From NCBI RefSeq assembly GCF_900290195.1, contig NZ_OLMF01000004.1, positions 671,501 to 735,500 of the forward strand: a stretch of 64,000 nucleotides of DNA. The letters are read 5' to 3'. The stretch is from Anaerococcus marasmi (lineage in GTDB: Bacteria; Bacillota; Clostridia; Tissierellales; Peptoniphilaceae). Below are positions 51,855 to 59,466 of the stretch, piece after piece. Every line of letters begins with the position of its first letter. Within the stretch, counting starts at the first letter, position 1. The position numbers and the translations under genes are program-made. The notes beneath the pieces are model-generated. The model was not told the origin of the DNA. It worked only from the letters and a program-made list of their open reading frames with translations, and searched no databases.

Positions 51855-52778
51855 TTACCTACATTTTTTGTAAACTTCTTGTTCTCTAAGAATTTCAGAG
51901 ATCATATCTCTTCCCTTTTGCATTTTCTTTATATTTTTGATATCAAGTATTATAACATCATTTTTGATCAAATCATTTTTACTCTTATCTGTTAGATAAG
52001 AAGAGTTTATGATAAGAATTGGCCTTAGTCTAGTATCCATGTCAGAAATTTTTCCAATCATTTCTTTGATGAAATCCTCTTTTAAGTTTTTTTCATAATC
52101 ATAATTTTTGATTTCTATTGCAAATCGCTTATCCTTCTTCTTGGCATAAAGATCAAACCTATGGCTTCTTTCAAATTCTTCCTGGAAGGGCTCGACCCTG
52201 TAGCCAGATTTCCTAAAGGCCTTAGCAATGAATTCTTCCGTAGTAAAGTCTAGATTAATCTTTCTTAAAGCCTTCAAAAGATTGGTCGGATTTATCTTAA
52301 AGACTGCCCTATATTCGGTTATCTCTCCGAATCTTTTAATATCAAATCCAATGACAAGGTCATTTATCACATTGAAATTGCCGTGAGCTATGGCATTTCT
52401 TATATGACGTAAGAGGGCCATGGTCTTTGTTTCACTAGAATCAGCTAGGGTCATTATAAGCTTTTGCTCATCTACCCCAACCTTACCCTCGAATTTTTTC
52501 GCTAATTTTTCACTAATCTCCTCGGTAAAAAGCACATCTCTATCTTCTAATTTCATAGAAGCCATTATGTCTTTGAAGATATAATCGTCATATTCTGGGT
52601 TTAGGAGAAGCTCGTTTTCCTTGGCCTGCTCTGAAGTAATATTTGGCACATACCACAAGAGCATCTTTATGGCTTCATCTAAATCTGGACTTAGCTTTAT
52701 AGGAATTTCCTTATGTCTTATAGAAAAATCCATAAGTTTGCCAGTCTTATTTATTTCAAACTTATCTGTAATTTCCAT
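51855..52778 (-). CDS. Predicted two-nuclease protein: RX4H (HEPN-like) region plus PD-(D/E)XK domain
   Basis: This 307-residue protein has two parts. The helical N-terminal part (1-170) contains MALLRHIRNAIAHGNF (120-135) with the R127-X4-H132 pattern of HEPN-type RNases. The C-terminal part (about 178-290) is restriction-endonuclease-like: EEFIAKAFRKSGYRVEPF, then D209 in HRFDLYAKK and E222-I-K224 in FAIEIKNY, followed by LIINSSYLT, as in Mrr/PD-(D/E)XK folds. It follows the helicase gene by 49 bases in the same direction, with AAAGGTT before the ATG. It is probably the effector of the operon. Catalysis is inferred from motifs only. Confidence 0.72.
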   Translation of the reverse strand: MEITDKFEINKTGKLMDFSIRHKEIPIKLSPDLDEAIKMLLWYVPNITSEQAKENELLLNPEYDDYIFKDIMASMKLEDRDVLFTEEISEKLAKKFEGKVGVDEQKLIMTLADSSETKTMALLRHIRNAIAHGNFNVINDLVIGFDIKRFGEITEYRAVFKINPTNLLKALRKINLDFTTEEFIAKAFRKSGYRVEPFQEEFERSHRFDLYAKKKDKRFAIEIKNYDYEKNLKEDFIKEMIGKISDMDTRLRPILIINSSYLTDKSKNDLIKNDVIILDIKNIKKMQKGRDMISEILREQEVYKKCR

Positions 52779-52827
52779 CTTACAACCTTTCTTTTAGTAT
52801 CTACTAATATCTTACCCAAATACATAT

Positions 52828-54918
52828 TTATTTTTCTATCTTCAAATAATTATAGGATCCATCTAGGTCAAGTAAATTCCTTAAGATGTACCTTATCTTA
52901 AGATCTTCACTCACAAGGTCAATGTACTTATTTCCTAAAAGATAGGCACAGACAATTTTTGGATTATTTTGAAGATATGATATGATTTCACTTTCTAAAA
53001 CTGGATTTTTCCTAATTTCATTAAGCCTTTTTCTTATATTTTTCCCTCTTATGGTAGATGAGTAATCTGTTAGCTTGTAATTAGAAAGAGTAGATCTTAT
53101 ATTTAGCATAAGATTAATTGTCCTATTAATCCTTGTCCCACGAAAGGTCCTAAGGCCTTCTCCATCCTTATCGTTAATTAAATAGAAGCCTTCGGCATCT
53201 GGATTGGTCTTCAAGCTATCGATTACTCCATTGATTTTTTCGTTAAAGGAATATTTTGCTCTTTTCTCTATAATTTCTTCCATTTTTCTTCTAATCTCAT
53301 CAGATGTCTCTTTGTTAGTAGATGAGCTAAAGTCGGGCGCCTTGCCCTCTTCTGCCTTACTTACTATGATTTTTTTAGCCTTTAGATTAATAGATTCAAC
53401 CTGCCAAATGGATCCAGCCAGATAGAGCCCGTCTCCCTTCTTTAAGTCTATAGATTTTTCTATCTCTCCAATCTTCCCCTTTTCACTAAATACATGAAAA
53501 TTATCCTTCCTTATAAATTGATTGTAGAAAGATCCCATCTTGAGGAGCTTTTCGCATTCTCTTCCTCCTATATATTCATTTTCCAGTTTTTCTATATAAC
53601 CTTCCTCTACCATATGGGCAGTAATTTCCATAAATTCCTCATGGTTTATATCAAAGTCTAACTTCTTATACAGACTCACATAATCGTCGACACTTAATCC
53701 ATTTTTTTCTAATAGAGTAGATAGGATTTGATGGGCAAATACATCATAAGGGCTCTTTATAGGATCAATTTTATCAAGTCTTCCTTCCTTAAATAGGATA
53801 ATTGTCGCAAGCGACTGGACTAAGTCCCAAGGATTTGTAGCAATCTGATGGAGAATAGACTTCCCAGTTTTTCTGCCAGACCTTCCCAGCCTTTGGGCGA
53901 GAGATAGGACAGAATTTGTAGACCCATACTGACAAATCGAATAGACACTACCTATATCGATACCTAGCTCAAGGGTTGATGTCGCACAGATTATGAAATT
54001 TTCCCCATGTCTATTTTTAGCAAAGTTTTCTATTTCCTTTCTTCTTTGTTTGCTAACAGAAGAATGGTGGGAGAAGATTTGAGTCTTTATTTTATCTTCC
54101 CTAGCTTTCTTCTTAAGCTTTACGGCAAGCTCTTCGACAAGTTTTCTAGCGTTTGGAAAAGCAAGCATCGATCCTTCACTTGCAAAAGATAAAATTTGCC
54201 CAATCGTCTTATCGCTTATATGATCTTCCTCATTATAAGAAATCGTAGCCTCTAGCTCGTTTTTGGATGAGTCTACTATTAATTTAGTAGCCCTCTTATT
54301 TTTAAAAAAATTCTTACAAATATCGTAATTTAGATTTCCTACTGTTGCAGATAGGCCAATAAATCTCGGATTTTTATCAGTATAGGAAAGTATTCTCGTA
54401 AGAAGACTCTTAAGCTGGACACCCCTATTTCCAGTAAGAAAACTGTGGATTTCGTCGACTATTATATAATCTAATCCCCTAAATAATTTCTTAGCCGCAT
54501 GTCCCTTGTTTACAAAAATTGCCTCGAGAGATTCTGGAGTCATAAGACAAATTCCAGAAGGATTTTCCAATAATTTTTCTTTTTTCGTCTGATTGGCCTC
54601 ACCATGCCAGCTAGTAACATTAATACCAATATCATCACACATGGCGAGGACTCTCTCAAACTGATCGTTAATCAAGGCTATAAGTGGAGATATATAAAGA
54701 ATCCTAAGCCCCTTATCGAAGTCATTTGCTTCTGATATGGCAGGTAGAAAGGCTGCCTCAGTCTTGCCAGCTGCAGTTTTTGCTATGAGGACTAGATTGT
54801 CACAACTTTTCACGAAGTTTTCGATAGAAGCTTTCTGAATCTTGGTTAGACTTGGCCGCTTGTTTTTGTAGACGAACTCCCTCATAGGCCTTGATAATAG
54901 TGAATATGGATCTGTCAT
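52828..54918 (-). CDS. Lhr/BrxHI-type DEAD/DEAH-box helicase
   Basis: This 696-residue superfamily 2 helicase has Q-like TKIQKASIENFV, Walker A AKTAAGKTEAA (46-56), Walker B IIVDEIHSFL, motif III LSATVGN, and C-terminal RecA domain motifs IFSHHSSVSKQRR, ATSTLELGIDIGSV and QRLGRSGRK. This Lhr-like pattern is shared by BrxHI of BREX type 2 clusters. The C-terminal 250 residues are beta-rich and conserved in this group only loosely. Its start overlaps the ATPase gene by 4 bases (ATGA), so the two proteins are made together. All ATPase motifs look intact. Confidence 0.92.
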   Translation of the reverse strand: MTDPYSLLSRPMREFVYKNKRPSLTKIQKASIENFVKSCDNLVLIAKTAAGKTEAAFLPAISEANDFDKGLRILYISPLIALINDQFERVLAMCDDIGINVTSWHGEANQTKKEKLLENPSGICLMTPESLEAIFVNKGHAAKKLFRGLDYIIVDEIHSFLTGNRGVQLKSLLTRILSYTDKNPRFIGLSATVGNLNYDICKNFFKNKRATKLIVDSSKNELEATISYNEEDHISDKTIGQILSFASEGSMLAFPNARKLVEELAVKLKKKAREDKIKTQIFSHHSSVSKQRRKEIENFAKNRHGENFIICATSTLELGIDIGSVYSICQYGSTNSVLSLAQRLGRSGRKTGKSILHQIATNPWDLVQSLATIILFKEGRLDKIDPIKSPYDVFAHQILSTLLEKNGLSVDDYVSLYKKLDFDINHEEFMEITAHMVEEGYIEKLENEYIGGRECEKLLKMGSFYNQFIRKDNFHVFSEKGKIGEIEKSIDLKKGDGLYLAGSIWQVESINLKAKKIIVSKAEEGKAPDFSSSTNKETSDEIRRKMEEIIEKRAKYSFNEKINGVIDSLKTNPDAEGFYLINDKDGEGLRTFRGTRINRTINLMLNIRSTLSNYKLTDYSSTIRGKNIRKRLNEIRKNPVLESEIISYLQNNPKIVCAYLLGNKYIDLVSEDLKIRYILRNLLDLDGSYNYLKIEK

Positions 54919-56240
54919 AGGATAAAGATATCGTCGTCGTGATCATCAGGATCTTTTTCGACAGGACTTGTTAGACCCTGAAATTTACTTTCCAAGATTT
55001 GCTCTATACTTACTTCCGGATTCTGTCTTTTAAGATCTAGGATTTCAAGGAAGTCCTTGATTACAGCCCTAGGGGTAAGAAACTCCTTGGCTCCTGGTCT
55101 ATTGAGCTGTCCTTCCATGTATTTTATAATAGTTTCCTTATCCATGTGTATTTCTTCCCCGTAATTGATATTATAAATATTAAGGAGATTTTCAAGGAGG
55201 GTGAAAATTTCTTCTTCTGTTAGGGGTTTAAGTAAGAGAGCGGTCTTTTTAGTATTTATAAGGTCTGAGTCCTTATCGTAAAGCTCTCCAAGTCTTCCAG
55301 CAAGGGCCCCGTAGGAGCTCATTCCTCTAGACTCATCAAAGACTGTAGCCCTTGTAGCACCAAAGTTTATAAAAAGATTCTTGGCCCTTCCACTTTTGGT
55401 CTCGTTATAAATATTTAATATTCTCTCATAATTTCTCTGTCGAGTTACGGATTGGGCAAGCTTATAGAGATTGACCGCTTCATCAAAGTTAATCACAAAG
55501 CCAGAAAATCCAATTGAGCTAAAAAGCTCAGAAAGGTTTTTGATAGCTTCGAAGTAATTGTCGTCATTGATAATCTCTCCTATACCAAGCTCTCTTTTCG
55601 CCTCTGTCTTTGTTGAAATATCTCCCCTTAACCAACGAATGGCCTTAGTTTTAAGGTCTCTGTCATTACTAACAAGGCCTTCGTAATATTTTACAATAGC
55701 CTGACCCATCTCATAGGAAAGACCTACTGAGTCAAAATCTTCTATTGAGTCTAAGATTTTATCTTCTACAGCCTTCCTATATTCTCCCCTGATTAAATCT
55801 TTCATTTCCCATAGGTTTTCCTGGGATAGTTCAGTGAATATTTTCATTATCCACTCTTCAACAATCTCTCCTAGGACATTGCCAGTCCTTTTGGTTTTGG
55901 TCTTGATATTATCAGCAATTTCCCTGTAAAGGGCCTGGGCCTTCTTATCTGTTGCATAAAACCTCCTCTGTGGAGCGAGATCTATGGTAGATGTGACGAA
56001 GTTTTTGGATAAGGCAAGTTGCTCTATTGTGGCGAGCATAAAGGACTTACCTGAACCGAAGTCGCCTACCCACAATCTAAAATCACTTCCTCCCCTACTT
56101 ACTTCGTCTAATACTTCAATTATCTCTTCTACTTCAGAAAGCCTTCCTACAAGGAGGTGTTCTATCCCTATATTTGGCACAACACCTGCTTCTAGGGATT
56201 TGATTATCACTTGTGCTTGCTTCGGATTAATCTTTGCCAT
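54915..56240 (-). CDS. BrxD/DUF2791-type P-loop ATPase
   Basis: This 441-residue protein has an early GIEHLLVGRLSEVEEIIEVLDEVSRGGSDFRLWVGDFGSGKSFML region with Walker A at 59-66, a Walker B-like segment (FVINFDEAVNLYKLAQSV, about 245-262) and FINFGATRATVFDESRGMSSYGALAGRL. This is the pattern of the BREX ATP-binding family (BrxD, DUF2791). BrxD works with the Lhr-like helicase BrxHI in type 2 BREX. Here the helicase follows with a 4-base overlap and the upstream gene overlaps by 14 bases. No BREX methylase or PglZ is nearby. The acidic tail (EKDPDDHDDDIF) is unusual. Confidence 0.88.
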   Translation of the reverse strand: MAKINPKQAQVIIKSLEAGVVPNIGIEHLLVGRLSEVEEIIEVLDEVSRGGSDFRLWVGDFGSGKSFMLATIEQLALSKNFVTSTIDLAPQRRFYATDKKAQALYREIADNIKTKTKRTGNVLGEIVEEWIMKIFTELSQENLWEMKDLIRGEYRKAVEDKILDSIEDFDSVGLSYEMGQAIVKYYEGLVSNDRDLKTKAIRWLRGDISTKTEAKRELGIGEIINDDNYFEAIKNLSELFSSIGFSGFVINFDEAVNLYKLAQSVTRQRNYERILNIYNETKSGRAKNLFINFGATRATVFDESRGMSSYGALAGRLGELYDKDSDLINTKKTALLLKPLTEEEIFTLLENLLNIYNINYGEEIHMDKETIIKYMEGQLNRPGAKEFLTPRAVIKDFLEILDLKRQNPEVSIEQILESKFQGLTSPVEKDPDDHDDDIFIL

Positions 56241-57609
56241 CTATAATCTCCTTAATCATTTCTAGATAGAAAGAATCTATAATTATCTTTCCATCTTCAT
56301 TTACCAAAGTCTGATCGTCTATATAATCAAACAATTCATCATTTATATCTCCTATAAAAGAATTGAGGATTTTCCCCTCTTCTAGGGCGATTTCACTAGC
56401 CACATCTTCTCTAACCGATCCATTTTTAAGGATCAATTTAAGAAAGTTCCTGCTAGCCTCGCTTATAGAAATGTCCTCATCTTCTTTGTCGTCTTTGTTA
56501 TATTCATTTATGTTTACATGATCTCTAAGAGCTTCTTCCTTATGGCTACTATCTTCTATATCTTTTTTGCTATCAGCCAAAAAGTCTTCGACTATGCTTA
56601 CTGTTTCATGAAGATCCTTCCTTGATGAAGAAAGCTTGGCCCCATCGATTTGAATCCTCTTTTTAGGCTTCTTATCGAGTCTTAGAATTTCATCTATAAG
56701 CTCAATTGACATATCCCTCGTCTCTATAAGTTTAATAAATTGGTCATAATTTTCTTCATGAATAATCTCTAAGACCTTATTTTTATCTTTATTTAAAATT
56801 TTTCCGTCATTAAATAAATAATAAAAGCCCAGGGCCTTGGTCGGAGGAAAATCTGAATTGCTTAAATTTCTAGAAAGCTTTTCCATATCGACGAGGTCCT
56901 TATGGCCTTCAACGAAGCTTATTTGCTTACTTATATCAGCTTCTAGAATATAAGAGGTCCAATCTTTTAATTTGTTTGGATTTGCTAGAAGATAGTTTTC
57001 AAAAATTTCTTCTTTTCTTAAGACATCAATGTCTCTATAGTAAGAATCCAACTCTTTTAAGAAAAAGTCCAACAAGTTTCTAGAATCATTTTTTTCTAAG
57101 ACTTCTACTTGTTTACTAGAATCTATTTTAGCAAAAATCCAAAAGTATTCCCTAAACTTTTTCTCTGTTACTAGAAGGAGGGCTTCAAGGATAGATTCCG
57201 AAAGGGTGTAGGGACTTGTGTATTTTCTAATTTTTTCTGTATCTTGGCTTTTTTCATCTAGGGCCTTTTTAAGAATAGTCAAATAGGCTTCTACGACTAA
57301 GTCTCTGGAATCTTTATTAGACCATACTTGATTGAACCTTCGATTAACTTGACCTATCAGTTTCATATCTTCTCTCTTATAGGAAAGCTTATCTAAAAGA
57401 CCCTTATATTCTGACCAAAAGCCCAAATAATTATCTGAGTCCTTATATGAAACATTTCTAGGACTTTCTTTCTTTTTATCTTCAATATGAAAATTAAATT
57501 CTACCTTGCCTAGTTTTCTCTTATAAGTTTTTTTCCTATCCTTCTTATCAATTGTCGATAGGTCTTTAAGCAAACCATCAATCAAATCCACTACGTCATC
57601 AATCTTCAT
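56227..57609 (-). CDS. TerB-C-like protein, first gene of the ATPase-helicase operon
   Basis: This 460-residue, highly charged protein is mostly helical. The first 60 residues are Lys/Asp-rich. The middle shows repeated acidic helices without motif. The last 80 residues (SEASRNFLKLILKNGSVREDVASEIALEEGKILNSFIGDINDELFDYIDDQTLVNEDGKIII) resemble the TerB-C domain, which ends many TerB-linked proteins in stress and defence loci. The N-terminal TerB domain itself is not recognised. It overlaps the BrxD-type ATPase gene by 14 bases. It may be an adaptor or sensor; that is inference. Confidence 0.6.
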   Translation of the reverse strand: MKIDDVVDLIDGLLKDLSTIDKKDRKKTYKRKLGKVEFNFHIEDKKKESPRNVSYKDSDNYLGFWSEYKGLLDKLSYKREDMKLIGQVNRRFNQVWSNKDSRDLVVEAYLTILKKALDEKSQDTEKIRKYTSPYTLSESILEALLLVTEKKFREYFWIFAKIDSSKQVEVLEKNDSRNLLDFFLKELDSYYRDIDVLRKEEIFENYLLANPNKLKDWTSYILEADISKQISFVEGHKDLVDMEKLSRNLSNSDFPPTKALGFYYLFNDGKILNKDKNKVLEIIHEENYDQFIKLIETRDMSIELIDEILRLDKKPKKRIQIDGAKLSSSRKDLHETVSIVEDFLADSKKDIEDSSHKEEALRDHVNINEYNKDDKEDEDISISEASRNFLKLILKNGSVREDVASEIALEEGKILNSFIGDINDELFDYIDDQTLVNEDGKIIIDSFYLEMIKEIIDGKD

Positions 57610-57682
57610 AAGCCCTCCTTCAAAATCCTCTTCTTACCATTATACTTCTTTGTAAGATTTATCTTTTATATAAGGACACAAA

Positions 57683-57881
57683 AAAGCTGGCAAAGCCAGC
57701 TCAGAAGATAGACAAAGAAGATTTAGCTTAGATTTATTCTATAGTTAAGTTACCTTTATCTCGACTAAGAGAGTGAAACGAACGCATGGAGAGATCTCAT
57801 TAGATTTCTCCACTCACTCCGTTCGGTCGAAATAAGGGTCAATTTGATTTTGACTACAGTCTAAAGCTGGCAAAGCCAGCT
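57683..57881. repeat. Repeat element B: 161-bp palindromic insert between two identical terminator hairpins
   Basis: AAAGCTGGCAAAGCCAGCT occurs at 57683-57701 and again at 57863-57881, each a hairpin (AGCTGGC/GCCAGCT). Between them lies a 161-bp insert that matches, in reverse, the insert of element A (10862-11100) except for the 80-bp double hairpin there: same arms (GTCGAAATAAGGGT and ATCTCGAC), same inner hairpin. On the minus strand the full T-run follows only the hairpin at 57683-57701. The 299-base gap 57610-57908 contains nothing else recognised. Confidence 0.87.
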
Positions 57882-57908
57882 AATCAAGATAATATTTAAA
57901 AGCAAATC

Positions 57909-58769
57909 TTACTTGTCCATACTTTTCGATAGGATTTTCTCCATTGATAGGTCAACTGAGGACCTATACATATTTCCAAACTTATGAAGGTGGACCATAA
58001 GGAGGTAAAGTCTATAAAACTCAAGCCTTATAGCCCTTTCAGGATCTTTTTTAATATCTTGTAGATAAGTCCTGTAGAAATCATCATCAAAGCCAGAAAA
58101 CACTGTACTTACTCCGATATCAAACTCCCAATCTCCATATAGGGGAGCTGGATCGAAAAGATAAGGATCTCCATCAACAGAAAACATGGCATTGCCGGGC
58201 CACAAATCTCCATGAAGGAGGACGGGCGCACTTTCTCGTCTTCTAAGATAAGTATCTATCACTTCTCTGATCTTTTCGTAAGTAGCTAAATCTTCCCTAG
58301 ACCAAATTCCTCCTTCTACTAGCTTATCTTTGAGCTTATCTAATCTTTCTTCTAGGAAAACTTCCCTCCAGTTATCCTTAAAGGCATTGGAAAAGGAAAT
58401 AGAAGACCCACGATAGGCAAATTCAAAGCCGAACTTGCCATTAGGGCTTTCGATTTTATGAACTTTTTTAAGTTCTCTAGCAAGGTCTTTCTGATCTTGC
58501 CATCTACCTTCTTCTATATAATCTAAAATGAGATAAGCTCCCTCTTTACTTACTCCACTATCCAAAACCCTAGGGGCATTTACTCCGTTTTTTTCAAAAA
58601 GCTTAAGACCTTTTATTTCTGCCTGGAAGAAATTATTGTCTCCTCCCCTTTGGATTAGAAGAAAACGTGGCCCCTTGTCTGTGTATACCTTAAAGGCCTC
58701 GTTCACATCTCCTCCCCTGACACTTCTTATATCATAAGCTCCATCTATATTTATATCTAAATCTATCAC
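57909..58769 (-). CDS. Fructosamine kinase / APH-fold family protein
   Basis: This 286-residue protein has the fructosamine-3-kinase pattern: FLLIQRGGDNNFFQAEIKGLKLFEKNGVNAPRVL, then LILDYIEEG, the catalytic loop VLLHGDLWPGNAMFSVDG and YLFDPAPLYGDWEFDIGVSTVF. It should phosphorylate a sugar amine or similar small molecule (deglycation repair in characterised members). The GTG at 58769 follows AGAGGTGAT; the longer open frame reaches back through the terminator of the marR gene and is rejected. It is last before repeat element B. Confidence 0.9.
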   Translation of the reverse strand: MIDLDINIDGAYDIRSVRGGDVNEAFKVYTDKGPRFLLIQRGGDNNFFQAEIKGLKLFEKNGVNAPRVLDSGVSKEGAYLILDYIEEGRWQDQKDLARELKKVHKIESPNGKFGFEFAYRGSSISFSNAFKDNWREVFLEERLDKLKDKLVEGGIWSREDLATYEKIREVIDTYLRRRESAPVLLHGDLWPGNAMFSVDGDPYLFDPAPLYGDWEFDIGVSTVFSGFDDDFYRTYLQDIKKDPERAIRLEFYRLYLLMVHLHKFGNMYRSSVDLSMEKILSKSMDK

Positions 58770-58796
58770 ATTATCACCTCTTATAACTTTTACCCA

Positions 58797-58828
58797 AAAT
58801 AAAAAGCCATACCAGCATCGCTGATATG
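58797..58828 (-). terminator. Terminator after the MarR-family gene
   Basis: CATATCAGC, loop, GCTGGTATG on the minus strand (58808-58828, one wobble), followed by a T-rich run. It lies between the marR and fructosamine-kinase genes. Confidence 0.8.
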
Positions 58829-58834
58829 ACGTTT

Positions 58835-59290
58835 TCATTCAAATGATTTGATCTTACGTTCTTGCCAATCTAGAGTATATTCAACCAATTGATCTAGGAC
58901 TTTTGTATAGATTTCTATATCCCTATCGGAAATCTTATTTGTGGCTTCTTTGACGAATTCTTTCGTGACCTGAGATATTTCAGAAAACTTGTCTTCGCCC
59001 TTGTTTGTAAGACTGATTGTCTTTCTTCTCATGTCTTCCTTGTCTGGCTTACGCACTATCAATCCATCTCTTTCCATTCTTTCTAATAGGCCTGTCATAG
59101 TTGATTCTCTAATATTCATCTTTTTGGCCAAATCTTTTTGATTGGTTGAACCGTCTAAATCTATGTAGTACAAAGCAATACATTGACTTCTAGTAAGTCC
59201 ATATTTTAAAACAACATTATTAAAAGCATCGTTCATAGACTTAGCAGCTATTGCTGTTGCAACTGGCAAATATTCTTCAAATCTCGCCAT
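58835..59290 (-). CDS. MarR-family transcriptional regulator
   Basis: This 151-residue winged-helix protein has the MarR pattern: YGLTRSQCIALYYIDLDGSTNQKDLAKKMNIRESTMTGLLERMERDGLIVRKPDKEDMRRKTISLTNKGEDKF, with the recognition helix near 67-80 and the wing DMRRK. It should bind as a dimer to a palindromic operator and respond to a small ligand. The ATG at 59290 after GAAAGGAGAG is chosen over an open-frame start at 59314. A palindrome overlapping its predicted transcription start suggests autoregulation. Neighbouring targets are not obvious. Confidence 0.93.
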   Translation of the reverse strand: MARFEEYLPVATAIAAKSMNDAFNNVVLKYGLTRSQCIALYYIDLDGSTNQKDLAKKMNIRESTMTGLLERMERDGLIVRKPDKEDMRRKTISLTNKGEDKFSEISQVTKEFVKEATNKISDRDIEIYTKVLDQLVEYTLDWQERKIKSFE

Positions 59291-59338
59291 AATATCTCTC
59301 CTTTCAGATACCAAATTCCTTTGACATCCTTCAAATTA

Positions 59339-59355
59339 GGGCTATATAAGCCCTG
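59339..59355. promoter_or_regulatory. Palindrome at the predicted marR transcription start
   Basis: AGGGCT-ATATA-AGCCCT is a perfect 17-bp inverted repeat. It starts 8 bases downstream of the TATAAT box of the marR promoter, so a bound dimer would block transcription. MarR sites are usually inverted repeats of this size. Confidence 0.5.
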
Positions 59356-59362
59356 TTTTTCA

Positions 59363-59391
59363 TTATATCTATGAATAAGGCTTCTGTAAAG
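59363..59391 (-). promoter_or_regulatory. Predicted promoter of the MarR-family gene
   Basis: Minus strand TTTACA (59386-59391), 17-base spacer, TATAAT (59363-59368). Confidence 0.7.
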
Positions 59392-59416
59392 TTTGCTTAG
59401 GATAGAAAATAAATGC

Positions 59417-59447
59417 AAAAAGCCTAAATATATTCATCTAGGCTTTT
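59417..59447 (-). terminator. Terminator of the potABCD-capA operon
   Basis: AAAAGCCTA and TAGGCTTTT on opposite sides of a 12-base loop, with T-run on the minus strand, 20 bases after the capA stop. Confidence 0.85.
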
Positions 59448-59466
59448 CTTCGTAAAGTTAATCGCT

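Noticed and set aside
51855-57609. A complete BREX system
   Set aside because: No PglX methylase, PglZ phosphatase, BrxA/B/C, PglW or PglY is encoded in the window; only the BrxD- and BrxHI-type proteins are.
58770-58838. N-terminal extension of the fructosamine-kinase family protein
   Set aside because: It reads back through a clear terminator hairpin; a GTG with a good ribosome binding site lies at 58769 where family similarity begins.
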